A stretch of DNA of 64,000 nt from Sialis fuliginosa (GCA_961205875.1 OY540814.1:2976001-3040000); one strand, 5' to 3'. Shown: positions 11,501-24,093, counted from the first letter of the stretch. Notes: a model not told the origin generated them from the sequence alone. Made by a program: numbers and translations.

Positions 11501-11979
11501 AAAACCGCATATAAAAAATCGCACAAAAAAAGACATATGTATACATAGCTTACATTATAAAATAAGGAATAGACAGATAGATAAACTTTATTTTGGCCTT
11601 GTAAAAAGGATTAATAGCGTCAGTGATACGTTCTCTAATTTTCTGAAACCACGTACCTAAAATCAAATAAAAAAAGCAATGAGTTTAAATAAACCAAAAA
11701 TTATTTTTAAATCTTTTACTTTCGAAGATATAACCTATGGGCAGAGAGGAAAATATTTTTTTTTTCAATTTTAATAACAACAAAACGTTCACATAATTAA
11801 TTTTTTAAATGAAAAGTTAAAAAAGGTTGATTTTATTTCATTTGTGAAAATTTTTAAAAATAAAAGACGAAAACAAAAACCTTCGGCTTCGGTCAAAAAC
11901 TGATCTTCGGTCGGACACTATCGGTAATGCAGAATACGCAGTCCGTGTTTCCATATCTATGGTAGAGATATTTCTAATT
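11501..11979. other. Unassigned AT-rich DNA
   Basis: No gene seen. A short run of tandem-like TTCGGTC motifs (11880-11915) is the only distinctive point. Confidence 0.4.
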
Positions 11980-12230
11980 CAGCTTTGAAATCCCTTCCGA
12001 ACAACACATACACCCACACATACGGGAATTGCATACCAGGCGCACAGGAAGTGTTTGTAATGCGTGGCTCGTCCATTCACGCGTTCATACAGAGCAAGGC
12101 GGCGTTGTATCACAAACACACGCACATCATACTGTGTAATGTTTGCCGGAAACGAAGCCATAGATCGCTCAATGAACACTTGCAAATTTTCTACTATTTT
12201 ACGGCATTTACTGTACGTTGAACTTATTAT
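11980..12230. other. GC-richer island, unassigned
   Basis: Base composition rises relative to the flanks. Overlapping short frames exist on both strands, neither with a recognisable domain. It may be a conserved non-coding element. I do not call a gene. Confidence 0.3.
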
Positions 12231-12506
12231 TAGGTAATTTTAAAGACGTTTTCTTAGAAAGTTATGGGTGGGTGACTGGGTGAGATGTAACTTTATTTAG
12301 CCCAGTTTTAAGGTATATAAAGACAAGGTAGTCTCAACAATTCCTTGACCAATCAGCGTTGGCGCAGGAATTGGCGTCACTTGGGGGATGTATTCAAATG
12401 CTATAAATGTATAATAGAATATCAATTACAAAAAAATTCCTTTATTTATTCTTGTTTTCGTATTTTTTGATATTTTAACAACACATTAAGAAAAATTTCT
12501 AATATT

Positions 12507-12645
12507 TTTTAGTAAAATTATATAAAAATTAAATGGTTAACCAATTCTACGCAATTTATCTGAGCATCTGTGTTTATTTAAATTGTTCAATAATTCACTA
12601 CCTTTGGTGAATTTAGCACGAGGAAGCATATACATGGCAGATATT
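12507..12645 (-). repeat. GCTTCC-family 5'-end fragment
   Basis: In reverse complement it reads CTGCCATGTATATGCTTCCTCG, then GTGCTAAATTCACCAAAGG and AATGGTTAACCATTTAATTTT-type sequence as in the full copies. Only the 5' 130 bp is present. The conserved 'catctgccaagta' before GCTTCC shows that the true element end lies outside the GCTTCCTCG block. Confidence 0.7.
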
Positions 12646-13984
12646 TTTGGCCTACTATGCATTTTAAAATTCGCAAAAATGTTGGTGACTCCTGATGTAC
12701 ATAGTTAAATTGTTCGTTCTACTTTCAATCTACATCATAAACTAATAAGAAAACTAATATACAAAATCTGCGAAGAGAGAATTTCCGCTGTCACTTCTGT
12801 ATTTCCTGAACACTGTGGGCTTCACTATAATAACATTTCATCATATACTGCAACAAATTATAACATTCATGGTCAACCAAGATAATGCAATTTATTTCTT
12901 TAGTACTAGTAACCCAGACATATATAGACGTGTCAAGAAGAATCCAATAAATCAACCCAACCCACAATTTTCCTTCGTAGAAAAAACATAAAATAACATA
13001 TTTGTAAAATATTTCATAGTAGGTAATATTAAAGAACGTTTCTACCGAAATATGAATGGACACAACTTTGAGATGATGCGTCACCTGTATACGTAGTAAA
13101 GAATTTCCTGACCTCTCTTCTAGGAAAAATAACTAGGTTATTACAAATGGACATAATATATTATAAACCACGCAGAGCCGTTTTTTTACGAAATCGGATT
13201 AAAAAAAGTTTTGAGTTAAACTCATTTTGATTCACACGGAGAACATTTTTCAAAAATATAAACCCAAAAAATTAGATTTTTGAAACATTTATAGAATTAT
13301 CTTTAGCGCCATCACATGGTTCATAAAAAATCTACAAAAAAACAATGTCTTTCTACTAGTGGAGTCATATAACCGGAATTTTTTATTGAATAAACCAATC
13401 TCTCCCTACAGCGATTTTATGATTTTAAAATGTTCTAGGAATCAAGAGAAGTTCATAACTGAGTTTGTGGATTAATCCGTTTTCCGCGCGGTAATTTTTT
13501 CACGACTTTTCCGGAAAAATCATTGATTTTTCCTGTTTGCGGTTCGGTTTTTCGCGAATATCTTGGCTTCTAATAGTACTGTCTTTTTTAGGTCATGTAA
13601 TAAAATTATAAGATTTAAAAATATTTAGTTCTATAGGGAAATTCATAACGAAGAAAATGCATTTTTTGTTTTTGCAATCCATAGAATTGGAGATATTTAA
13701 AAAAATACACGAAAAATCGTTAATTTAGTGGTTTTTTCAACAAAGTACTTACAAAAAAATTCGCTAATTTGATTCCACTATTAATCGAGTTTTATGCAGC
13801 TTGATATAAGAAAGTATTGTTTGTTTTTTCACAAAAATTATTTACTGGTGTAATTTTAATTGTTTACAAAAAACATTAAAAATTCAAATTTTAAAACCTT
13901 CATAATTTTAATGAAACTTCTTTTTTTTCGAAAATAGTCACATACAAGAAAATTGTTAGTAAAATTTTTAACAAGGTCCCACGA
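12646..13984. other. Unassigned AT-rich DNA
   Basis: No gene recognised. TTCACACGGAGAACATTTTT near 13231 resembles the ACACGGAGAG terminus seen at 2808, but no partner end was found. Confidence 0.4.
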
Positions 13985-14031
13985 TCACTTGTTGCCTTGG
14001 GGTTCCAGAGCCTCTAGTTACGGTCCTGAAA
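13985..14031 (-). mobile_element. hAT-type element end (single)
   Basis: In reverse complement, starting at 14031: CAGGACCGTAACTAGAGGCT followed by CTGGAACCCCAAGGCAAC. This is close to the widespread hAT/MITE terminus that begins CAGGG(C/T)CGTAACTAGAGG and to the end at 16165. No partner end was seen to the left. Confidence 0.5.
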
Positions 14032-14284
14032 TCACGTGGTATATTTTCTGAAAACTTAGTATTACGCAACAAGTGTTTCAATTTTCATGTTCACGGTCAA
14101 AGTTTTGTAGCACTTTACTGTATAATGTAATGTATAATTCAGAATATTGCTTTTATTATAAAACGGCAGTGAATCTTATTATAACTGCAGAATAAATTTT
14201 GTTTTTAAGTATCTAATGTAGCCATTAAAATAAATATTATTAACCGTATTTTGGTTTTGTCGTAGAATTACGTATCCTTATACT

Positions 14285-14425
14285 TAATTTTAATTTTCTG
14301 CACTATGTTTTTACAACGCATATTATGTATATACATTTTTCATTGAGAACCTAAATATTGATTTAAATTACGTTAGTAAAACACCAAATCTATATTAAAT
14401 TGGTTGATAATACTGGGCAATAATG
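14285..14425 (+). repeat. Dispersed repeat shared with 28690-28855
   Basis: Shared blocks: TTTTTACAACGCATATTATG, AAATATTGATTTAAAT and ATTAAATTGGTTGATAATAC. Same orientation in both copies. Non-coding, class unknown. Confidence 0.65.
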
Positions 14426-15540
14426 TAATAATATGAAGTATTCTTAATGATATTGATTGATAAAATCATAAAATAGCATGGCTTGGCCATAAAATGCACA
14501 CCCCCTAGACTTTTGAAACTATCGTTTTTTGAAGGATGTTTAAAAATGGTAATTTTCTTATCTACTCTCATTTCTTGTAAAAAATTACATAATAGTAATA
14601 AATGACATAACCTCACTTTCAAGTATTTATCATATAATTTATTCACTAAATAAAACTTATTTAGCAGATTTTTGATTGGGTAGTTCAGTTCAGGGGTGGG
14701 CAAATAATTTTGAGTATTTTTTAACAAACAACTATTGAAATCGTAATTTCAGAAAAAATAAAAAGTATCTATAAAAGTATATTTTCGATTGCCTCCACTG
14801 TCCCAGTTTATGCAATTTTGGACCAAATTATGAATTTTTGAGATGAAGATACTTTCAATTATTACATAATATACTACCTTAATTTATTTTTCGAACCGAA
14901 TTAGAAAATCTTGAGGTGAAGAGTTGAAAGAAAATTTGTCTACTACATTTTTAATAAATAAAAATGGCACAGAACCTACGATTAATAGAAGGAAATGAGA
15001 TCTTGATGAAAAACTTGAAGGTTAAATGATTAAAAAATTAACGAAACCCAATCAAACTTTTGCTAAAACCGAAAGTATATTACTGTTTGTCATGTGAAAA
15101 AAACTGAATCTCGAATCCTGGCGTTACACATACATAAAAAAGGCATTTTATATCTTATAATTGACTTGTTTTATAATCATTATAAATTATCAGATAAATA
15201 TAAAAATTAATTGCAAAGCCTTTGGGCGCCAAGACAATAAAAATCGAATCTAAAAATCATTTCCTGTGCCGCAAAAACCAAAATGTCAGCGGACATGACG
15301 CCGGGCTTATTAATTATGCAATTACTATGATCCAGAAAACGGAAATGACGTAACAGAGGAAGAATAAAAACGTTCGCTTTGCGTGTGTGTGTGTGTTTCT
15401 TACAGTCATGGGTCGGTAGATTTAATGCGAACCGTGAAAAAATATAAAGTTCAAGTTTAATGAACAGAGAATTGTTGTTGTTGTGGTGGAAGAAGTGTTC
15501 CATGAGTTTGTAGCGAGAATGAGAGTGGTTTAAGTAGTTT
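14426..15540. other. Unassigned AT-rich DNA with hAT-like end and GT tract
   Basis: No gene. CAGGGGTGGGCAAA near 14690 looks like a hAT terminus without a partner. A (GT)7 tract lies at 15383-15396. Confidence 0.4.
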
Positions 15541-16164
15541 CTGCTCAGTGGCGTGGCTCTTAAGTCATTGCTTCAGCAAGCCCTATTAATTACTTTACTT
15601 ATTTTGTAATTTTTTGATCAAAATGTATTTTATTTTCAGGTATTCAGTATTTTTAAACATACCAGATGTAGAATTGAATTAATATACTGTACATAAGGAA
15701 ATCAATTATTTTTCAGACAGAGAGACGTTGAGCTTTATATATTGTATATTAAGGATGAGTTTTAAAAGATAGAGTATTGTTTGGATTATATCTCTTTCAC
15801 ATTTGTTAATCAAATTTTATACATTATGTTAATACAGAATGCGCAGTCCATGTCTATGCTCCTGATATATTTTTTTCAAATTTCGTGATTATTCAGTAGA
15901 AAAATACAAAACTCGTAAATATCTCGATTCTTGCGCAAGATTTTTCCTCTAAAATTTCTATACCTGCGTAGGATTTTTCTCCTCCGGTCGTATGAGATCT
16001 ATTACAACTTTTCAGAGGGTAGATTGACTATAGGTACTATATGTTTTTAAGAGTAGGGGTTAGAGGATTAAAAGCTAGTTTTATTAATTTTATTAATTAT
16101 TATTAATATCAGTTTCATTAATGAGTAATTTAATTAATTGGTGTTTTATTTATTGCTCTACCAG
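15541..16164. other. Unassigned DNA with CAGTGGCGTGG fragment
   Basis: CAGTGGCGTGGCTCTTAAG (15547 on) resembles a hAT-type end such as the one at 51704 but has no matching right end. Otherwise AT-rich and without a gene. A cytosine-rich repeat-like stretch with TAAATATCTCGATTC lies near 15915. Confidence 0.35.
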
Positions 16165-16282
16165 GGTCGTAACTAGAGGCTCTGGGGCTCCGGGGCAGTA
16201 AAGGACCAAGGGGCCTTCACAATATCGTTAAAATCTACAATTTTACGCTTGTTAGTAATTTTAATGACCTTTTTTGTTTAAA
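16165..16282 (+). mobile_element. hAT-type element end (single)
   Basis: CAGGGTCGTAACTAGAGGCT, then CTGGGGCTCCGGGGCAGTAA. It is an outward-facing partner in sequence, but not in geometry, to the end at 14031, so the two are separate insertions. The element is cut off at about 16283 by a GCTTCC-family copy. Confidence 0.5.
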
Positions 16283-16824
16283 GTGTTCAGGAATCATTTA
16301 ATTTTTATATAATTTTACAAAAAAATATTAGTTCGAAATTTTTCTTAAGACGTACCTGATAATTTTTAATTTTTTACAATTTCTATCTAAATCTAAATTT
16401 ATACAAATTTTATAAAATTTTAAAAGCAAATTGAGATAAATCTTTGTAAGGGAATATTTTACAACAAACGTTGTAGATCTACATATAGGAAATTGAATGT
16501 TCTACAAAAAAGATCCTTTACAATTTTTACGTAACATGTATCGTTCTTGAGATATCTTGAAAAAATAAATATTTTGGAATGTCAGACCCAGCCATCCAAC
16601 CAAGTTTCATTAATATCGGTTCAGCGGTTTATGAGGTATGCGTGTGACAAGGATTCAGGGGACAGACATACACACACACACATACAGACAGACAGACACG
16701 GAACGAAAAGTGTTTGTCTTAACTTGAAACGGAAATATTAAAATTTTGAAATCGAAGAACAATTTTTTTGTCTCACTCTAAAACGATCACAAAGCTTCTC
16801 GTATCTACGATATTTCGAGGAAGC
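16283..16824 (+). mobile_element. GCTTCC-family element, 5' truncated
   Basis: Contains ATCATTTAATTTTTATA, TATTAGTTCGAAATTTTTCT, AAACGTTGTAGA, TGAGATATCTTGAAAAAATA, TCGGTTCAGCGGTTTATGAG, a CA/CAGA microsatellite (16668-16696), CGGAACGAAAAGTGTTTGTC and the terminal hairpin ending GCGAGGAAGC-like at 16824. It lacks the 5' GCTTCCTCG block and the 20-bp minisatellite found in other copies. Confidence 0.75.
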
Positions 16825-16954
16825 AAAATAAATCGTATAATTTAAAAAAAAATGTCAAATTTGAGATAAACGAATTTAAATGTTTTTTTTTAGTAATAAA
16901 TTATTGTACAGTTGCATCTCAACAAAATAAGTCTTAAGAGGTTAAATTGTTCGC

Positions 16955-17060
16955 CAAGAGTGACGGAGCCGACCGCCCGCGGGTCCAGTGCGTGCGCACT
17001 GGTCCGCAGACCCGATATGGGCAGATCAGGTCAGCTATATTTAGAGCTGCGCGCATCTTT
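16955..17060. other. GC-rich block with nested palindromes
   Basis: Strong local GC rise. CCAGTGCGTGCGCACTGG is an imperfect 18-bp palindrome nested in GGGTCC...GGTCCGCAGACCC. It could be a CpG-rich regulatory element or a structured insertion remnant. No ORF or RNA gene recognised. Confidence 0.4.
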
Positions 17061-18500
17061 TACACAACCTGTCTTGTAGGTTCGAACTCTATTTTATCTT
17101 CTACCACACTGGAATAATAATTTATTGCACTGGAAAAACAGATAACTCGTTCTTGAAGTCGACTTATTGATTTTTATTTATATCTTGTACAGTTTTTTCT
17201 AACCCATTATGTTGATCTGATATTTATAAGTGTCTTTCTACGGTCTTCTACAGAAGAAAGTGGTAGATAATCTACCTCCTTATATGTAGAATGTGTGCTA
17301 TAGGATAACTAATACAAAGACAATTCTTAAACCGACAATTTTATCGGCACGACAAGTATTTTAATATAATTTTTCACTTGGCAATATTTTCTTTAATATT
17401 ATTTAAGATCTTCCAAATTAAATGATTTAAAAATTTCAGATAAACTGTTGCAATTATGATTAAAAATCAAGAGACCGAATTTTTTATTTTGAGCTTAAAA
17501 GTTGAAATAAAATGCTTTATATTTATATAATTATTTAAAGATGAATGGGGCATATAGCAACATTAAACAAAATATATCCTATTTCTGAACTATTGATTTT
17601 AAAGTCAACGCCATTAATTTTTACTTCCATGTTCTGAAAGAAATGGAAGTATTGTAATACCATCGAAAAATCGTGTCTGAGATAATGTACTAACTTCAAA
17701 ACATAAAGAAAAGTTAATTTCCGCATGGCGGCTGTGCGTGTTTCTAGATGTAGAATTTTCTTTCGTGCACGATAACTACTGTAAAAATGCACCGATTTGA
17801 ATAATTGTTGGGGAAAATGTTTGTCTTAGTGAGTACTCCAGACCTATTAATTTTGGTGCTAATCGAATTAGGGGTTTTGGAAATATTAGAAATTTTGTTA
17901 CTATTATCGTCTAAACCGCGAATGTTGCGAGTATTATCTCACTAATTTTGATAAGACTTGGTACATTTGTAGTTCAATTGAACCCAAGGGACATTTATTA
18001 TTAGTACGTGCCTAAACAACCATTGAAGGAGTGAAAAACACTCTCAAAATATGAATTTTAAATACTAATTTATACGTCAATAATTCAAATGTATATTATG
18101 TTTTTGACATTAGAACATTAGAAAACTAATATTTATATACAAATGGCAATAACTGCTGTAACTGTCGTAAGTATACATACATATATGTTTTTTATGTATT
18201 ACGAAATTTATATTCATAGTAATAGGTTATATACATAATTAAAATATTTAAAAAAAATTATATTAAAAAATTATTTAACAAGATGAAAGAACATGGAAGT
18301 CATGTATGGTTCTCCATACGAATATTTTATATTTTATCAAGTGCTTACAACAAACAACAGGCAAAAACTTACGGTGAGGGAATTTGTATTTGATAATATT
18401 TTATCAAGTGCATCAATTCTCATAGAAAAAGATTATTAGTAACAAAATGCAATATTTTATTAAAAATGAAAGTTTTGTTAAAATATCACAATCATCAAAT
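17061..18500. other. Unassigned AT-rich DNA
   Basis: No gene or classifiable repeat seen on either strand. Confidence 0.45.
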
Positions 18501-18745
18501 TCTTTCGCTAAAAAAGCAAACACCCAGCCCACACAGATCTGTAGCCGAATCTAGACGACCCAGTTTCATAGCTCCACAGTTTCCGAACCGCTGCATTGTA
18601 CACATACATACATATATACCCAGATCGGTACGAAATTCCTGAGACTTGTTCTCGGCGAGGGGGTACACTGGCCGGGGGTGAGGCGGGGCCAGACTTGATG
18701 CACCGCATTCTCTCTATGCGCCGTTGTTGTTACGTAGATCAAACA
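18501..18745. other. GC-rich island, unassigned
   Basis: Contains GCGAGGGGGTACACTGGCC and GGGGTGAGGCGGGGCC. Short frames on both strands are shadows of the GC content. It may be a promoter-like or conserved non-coding island. No known motif secures this. Confidence 0.3.
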
Positions 18746-18904
18746 AACGGAAGGAAAATTACTGCACTGTTTCTTGTATATAAGTATAGAAGGATTGTAT
18801 GTTAGAACAGACGTTCATAATTGTTGTGTAATTACTCGAAAATAGTCAGGAATTTTCTCGAAGTTTACAACATAAGATGATGCAAACAAAAACTTTAACA
18901 TTTA

Positions 18905-19702
18905 AAAAACATCCTCGTGCTAATTTCACCAAAGGTAGTTAATTATTGAACAATTTAAATAAAACCCGAGAGTGTTTAGATAAATTGTCTGGAACCATTT
19001 AATTTTTATACAATTTTACTAAAAAATATTAGTTCGAAATTTTTCATAAAACGCACCTGATTATTTTTTCGTATATTTTTAATTTTTTGACAATTTCAAT
19101 CTAAATCTAAATTTATGCAAACGTTAAAATGACATTTAAAACGTCAAAATGATATTTAAAACGCCAAAATGACATTAAAAACGTCAAAATGACATTTAAT
19201 ATGTCCAAGCAAATATCAATTTAGAAAAATAAAACACGAATTTTTAAAATAAATTCTTTGTAAAGGAATATTTTATAACAAACGTTGTAGACCCATATTA
19301 CAGGAAATTTAATGCTCTATAACAAATATTCTATAAAATTTTCACGTAACATGTGCCGTTCTTAAGATATCTTGAAAAATAAATATTTTTGGATGTCACC
19401 CCTCCCCCATACACACGATTTTGAAATGGGACCGTCCTCAAGCCAGACCCAACCATCCGACCAAGTTTCAACAATATCGGTTCAGTGGTTCATGAGTTAT
19501 GCGTGTGACAAGAATTCAGGGGACAGACACATACACGGACACACGGACGGATGGACAGACAGACAGACACGGAACGAAAAGTGTTTGTCTTGACGTGAAA
19601 TGGAAAGATCAATTTAAAATTTTGAAATCGGAGAACATTTTTTTTGACTCAATCTGAAACGATCACAAAGCTTCTCGTATCTTCGATATTGCGAGGAAGC
19701 AA
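18905..19702 (+). mobile_element. GCTTCC-family element, near complete
   Basis: Starts at (C)ATCCTCGTGCTAATTTCACC and ends GATATTGCGAGGAAGCAA. Includes four 20-bp minisatellite units (19122-19201; unit CGTCAAAATGACATTTAAAA), the tail TATCGGTTCAGTGGTTCATG, a CGGACAGACAGA tract and a 3' hairpin (GCTTCTCG...CGAGGAAGC). No ORF. The sub-terminal GCTTCCTCG/CGAGGAAGC pair is inverted, but the LINE-like tail argues against a simple cut-and-paste element. The class is unresolved. Confidence 0.75.
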
Positions 19703-20106
19703 TAACACCACAACGAAAAAAACACAACATTTAGTCAAACTGTTTTAAAAAATACACACACGACAGCGGTCACGAACCAGAAAATTAATTCAAATTCAGC
19801 GGACAATGAAACTCTGACAAACTCATCAAAAATCCATGCGCTCGACCTTGGAATTAGAAACAATCACAACGTGCTAGGTGCCCCTCGTACTCCACACCGT
19901 GGGGCCACCTCGCGATACCCAAAAAACAATCAGCATGCTACCTCCCCTCCCACCCCACCCCCGCACCCTCGCCGTTTGCTACGATCAAAATTATTACAGT
20001 CAAATCTTAATTCTACAGGTGAATTCGCGACAGTGTCGCTTCTAGACAATTTATTAAGTCGGTACTTGGTGTTTATTGTACTAAAACTACAAGTATATCT
20101 ATTTTT
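19703..20106. other. GC-richer stretch, unassigned
   Basis: Pyrimidine-rich, C-rich part at 19935-19975 (CCTCCCCTCCCACCCCACCC). No gene recognised. Confidence 0.35.
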
Positions 20107-20633
20107 TGATATAATGGCACCAGTCTTGGATATATGACCCCAGTAATGGCAATTTTTTAATTAAATTTACTGAATTAGAAATATTTGTTAATATTTTATT
20201 ACTACCATTACTGAATATTATACATTTAATTATCTTACAGCGTGATTTGGTGATAATCGGCCATACGTGTCAAAATTATTAGTATCTATAATTTATTTAT
20301 TAATTATTATATTATCATAGCAACTGCTTTACATTGTTTCAAATTTGATGATTCTTTCTTTTATATCTTTTGTATCGTAGTACTCATTAGCAAGTGTCCA
20401 TCAGTGCGTGCTCATTACTAGTTTTACTTCATCCATTACTGGAGAAAAAACATAAACAAAATAAAAGGCTATAATTTAAATTTGCAGACTTTGGGAATTA
20501 AATTGATTAAATAAAGAGTTACTTGTTTTATTTAATATGAGTTCATGAGAATTACAAAAAGAAGACTATCATTCACAAAAACAATAAACCTTGCTCTTAT
20601 AGCAGCCATAACTGGTGCCAGTACTTTAGTTCT
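20107..20633 (-). mobile_element. AGGTACTGG MITE, copy b
   Basis: Left end ATGGCACCAGTCTTGGATAT and right end TAACTGGTGCCAGTACTTTA, opposite in orientation to copy a. Interior motifs ATTTGTTAATATTTTATTAC, TACAGCGTGATTTGGTGA and GGACTTTGGTAATTAAATTG-type are shared. The left terminus is damaged, the right one intact. No ORF. Confidence 0.8.
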
Positions 20634-21002
20634 TTCAAGTGAGTTGTACAGTAGATAAAATAGTTAAGTTTAATAAAATAATAATCGAGTAAACCGTTTT
20701 TCTAAGCAGATTCACATAAATTATTTGGATATAAGCCAAGCGGGAAAAATTTTCGAAATGTTTTTGCCGATTTCTCAGGGGGGGAGGGGCTTATGATTTC
20801 TTGGTGACACTGTTTGAATTTCTTCTACTGCGAAATACTCGATGCCTGTTCTATATATGTATTTTTATAGTAATTAAAACAACGTACATATTTTAATTTC
20901 AATGAAATAATACGTAGGAATTTTCAAAAATTACTTGCACCTGGGTTTCTTTATGTAACACTTAGTTAATCCCATTTTTTTCTGCTCTTTAACAAAAAAG
21001 TT
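20634..21002. other. Unassigned AT-rich DNA
   Basis: No gene or repeat recognised. A purine run GGGGGGAGGGG lies near 20779. Confidence 0.4.
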
Positions 21003-21660
21003 TGTAAGTATAATAGTATATTATACCACGAGTCAATAATGATAGCTATTATTACCGAGGATAATTTTCGAACCGAGCCGTTAGCGGCGAGGGAGAAAAA
21101 AACTCCGAGGTTATAATAGCCATTATTGCGAGTACTATGCTATACTTTATCTACGACTATTTGATTTACTTTCATAAAACACAACTGAATACAAGGAATG
21201 CAAGCTTAAAAAAAACGTCATGTAGAAATGGATATGAATAATGATAAAAAAAGGAAACACTTACACATCAATATTTCACTTTTAAAATACTGTTCACCCT
21301 CGCGATGAGGTTTTATAGTATTTTTGACTACTTCGTAGATGTACCAATATTAGCTTCTATTTCATTTTTCGCATGTAATCATACGTTGCACTCATTTTAA
21401 TAGACTTTAGAGTTTGTGTATTTTGTTCCCATGGTATTTTTAATTTGAAAAATTGTGATTGGTGCACAAGATGGAATAATGGTCATTATACCCTCTTGTG
21501 CACCAATCACACTTTCTCAAATTTTTCATTATTCCCTCTGGGATTAATATATAGCATTATATAGTAAAAACTACGTATGTAATACATGTATTATATATAA
21601 CTCGTGGATAAATTATATTATTGACGGAAGTTACTTTTTGATAAAATATAATTTATCCCC
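21003..21660. repeat. Cluster of inverted repeats, possible MITE
   Basis: Two inverted pairs. First, AATAATGATAGCTATTATTA (21035 on) faces TTATAATAGCCATTATTG near 21110. Second, TGTGATTGGTGCACAAGA at 21454-21471 is exactly reversed at 21494-21511, with homology extending outwards to an AATTTGA(A/G)AAA block. ACGAGT near 21030 and ACTCGTGG near 21600 may be outer ends. Non-coding. Probably one or two nested non-autonomous elements. Confidence 0.5.
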
Positions 21661-22059
21661 GCGCCACTGGGAGTTGTAGGCGTTAACCACAGGACTGGTT
21701 CCGACATTAACATAACCAAAATGATTATTATTGATGTTTAGTAAACATTGTATATGTATACATAAGCGGCAGTTTTTTTTTGTAAATTATGAGCAGGAAC
21801 CGTGATTATGAAAACTCATTAATTTCATTTTTGATGTATGGAAATTTATTGCAAAATATACACCCGTATTAAATATGAAGACATTATTCACATGTACCCA
21901 AATTCCAAACAATAATGGGACAAAAACTTGATTATATTTTTCTGTATAAAACATCATAGACCATCATAAAAAAATAATTTAATATTTTATTTAGTATTGT
22001 CATAATTTTCCTATAAATAAATAAAATAAAAAGGAGGAAAATTCAAAAATTGAAAACAT
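21661..22059. other. Unassigned AT-rich DNA
   Basis: No gene. Starts GCGCCACTGGGAGTTG, which resembles a hAT-like CCACTG end without a partner. Confidence 0.35.
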
Positions 22060-22480
22060 CCGTTTTCAGTTGTTACGTTCAAAAAATTCATTTGATATAT
22101 GTATGTATATCAAATGAATTTGATATACATATATTTTTTCTGACTAAATCATAAATGTTGGATAAAAATATATAGGGAATAAATTATAGATAATAACATA
22201 CTCGACATTTTTTATCTAAAACATTTTTTCTTATTTCAAAAATAATTCGAAAATACAAAAATTGAAAACATCCGTTTTCAGTTATTACGTTCAAAAAAAT
22301 TCATTTGATATACATATGATTTAGTCAGAAAGAATTTTATTATATAATTATTTAGACTCACCCACACTGTTCACTTTCAGTATTACGTATAAGAAAGTCC
22401 TATGGTACCTACGGCAAACACGTTAACTGTTCAATCTTTGTAATACGTATAAGAAAGTCCCATGACACTCATGGTAGATA
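22060..22480. repeat. Local duplications
   Basis: AATTGAAAACATCCGTTTTC plus AAAATTCATTTGATATA occurs at about 22047 and again at about 22259. The first copy is followed by a small palindrome of TTCATTTGATATA. A second pair, TACGTATAAGAAAGTCC, occurs at 22384 and 22443. These are short-range direct duplications in AT-rich DNA. Confidence 0.6.
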
Positions 22481-22629
22481 CTCCTTATCTGTTATGAACC
22501 ATTTGAATTATAATACATTTTTTTAAATTCGTTTCTTCGAAAAAATGAATAGAACATAAATTATAGATATTTATATTACCTACAATTTTTAACTAAACCA
22601 TTTTTCTATATTTCGTACTGTTTCAAAGT

Positions 22630-22905
22630 AATTCGAAAAATTCAAAAATCAACGTAGGTAAACATCGTAAAGATCGTTTTCAAAAATAGGACGTTTTCTT
22701 CCCAGACAAAAATTAATCTTAAATATAAAATTTAATCCTTCTACGATTTGTCGTATTTGATTTACAGCGCTTACAGACAGACAGACGGACACACAGACAT
22801 CATGGTGAAAATAGTCAGAATGGATTAAAGGAAGGTCAAAATGGATAATTCCATCAAAATCCGGATTTCGAAAAAAATCGGCTTCACAATACTTACTTAT
22901 GCTAT
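22630..22905 (+). repeat. LINE-tail-like repeat with CAGA tract
   Basis: ACAGACAGACAGACGGACAC followed by CACAGACATCATGGTGAAAA is typical of insect LINE-tail repeats. No head or second copy was located in the window, so assignment rests on style only. Confidence 0.4.
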
Positions 22906-23242
22906 GTATACATTTCATATACATGGGTATAAGAAAGTAATAAAGAAAAAATAATATCCGTGCATGTGTACTCAAACTCAAGTATTTCCATAATTAAATA
23001 AGACACTAATTAATTCTGATGTATTATTAAATCAAAATAAATTAGTGACTGACAAGGGGAGATCATATCTAGGGAAGTTGGGATTTTAGTCAGCTTTGGA
23101 GAGGTGAATCTAGACCAAAAATAAGGAGACACGTGTTCGAGAACTCATCTGGGCAGCCCTTATTAGTAAAGATATTAAATTTTGAAAATTGGTATATTTC
23201 CTTAAGCTCTTATGTACTGTAATAAGCATCTACGTTAACAAT

Positions 23243-23316
23243 CCTTCAATGGCTGTGCGTGTAGAGCGTCGGCTTATGATCCAAAGAACACAGGTTCGAA
23301 TCCCGTACCCTGTACA
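23243..23316 (+). pseudogene. tRNA-like sequence, left arm
   Basis: TGGCTGTGCGTGTAGAGC at 23250-23267 fits a tRNA D-arm/A box, and GGTTCGAATCC at 23293-23303 is an exact B box. The T stem (ACAGG/CCCGT) has four of five pairs. The anticodon stem and the acceptor stem do not pair, so it is not a functional tRNA. It is more likely a tRNA-derived SINE head. The internal promoter could still recruit Pol III. Confidence 0.6.
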
Positions 23317-24019
23317 AAATAATTTTTATTTTTATTTTCAATTGTTTCTTACTTTTTATTTTTTTTACATATAGATTACCACTACCTGCTATTTATACAT
23401 TATGCTTTTTATGTAAACATATCGATAATACATATATGTTTTTTGGGTTGAAATACACATGTAAAGTTTTAAATAGTTTATTTATGATGTTATTTTTATT
23501 GAAACTACGTATATAATTTACCAATTAAAAATATATTTCAATTAATCAAATTTATTTGATACCTAAATAAATTATTTTTTACTTTTATTTAATTTTTTTC
23601 ATTCAAATAAATTATCGGTCTTCTATACTATTGAAAATATTATTATTTCTATTTTTTTTCCTTTTTGGCCTTATAATTAAATTATTTACAGCTAGTTATT
23701 TGTTTATATTTATATTTCTTTAATTAAATAAAACAAGTAAGATTTTACGATATTATTATTTTTATTTTATAATAAATGATGCACATTTTGGAATATTTAA
23801 AAGTTTAACAATTAAAATATATTTTTAATTGGTAAATTATATACGTAGTTTCAATAAAAATAATCTATTTAAAACTTTACATGTGTATTTCAACCCAAAA
23901 AACATATATTATCGATATGTTTACCTAAAAACATAATGTATAAATAGCAGGTAGTGGTAATCTATATGTAAAAAAAATAAAAAGTAAGAAACAATTGAAA
24001 ATAAAAAGAAAAATTATTT

Positions 24020-24093
24020 TGTACAGGGTACGGGATTCGAACCTGTGTTCTTTGGATCATAAGCCGGCGCTCTACACGCACAGCCATTGAAGG
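24020..24093 (-). pseudogene. tRNA-like sequence, right arm
   Basis: Mirror copy of the unit at 23243, with the B box at 24043-24033 on the minus strand. The one visible change replaces GTCGGC by GCCGGC, which does not restore a tRNA fold. The two units face each other, so Pol III transcripts from both would be complementary. Confidence 0.6.

Noticed and set aside
13985..16282. The two CGTAACTAGAGG ends as one 2.2-kb hAT element
   Set aside because: The ends face outward in the wrong sense: the left one belongs to an element lying to its left and the right one to an element lying to its right.
16283..16824. Helitron identity for the GCTTCC family
   Set aside because: There is a 3' hairpin, but the end is not CTRR, and copies carry an inverted GCTTCCTCG block and a LINE-like tail.
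23243..23316. A functional tRNA gene
   Set aside because: A and B boxes are good, but the acceptor and anticodon stems do not pair, so it cannot fold as a tRNA.
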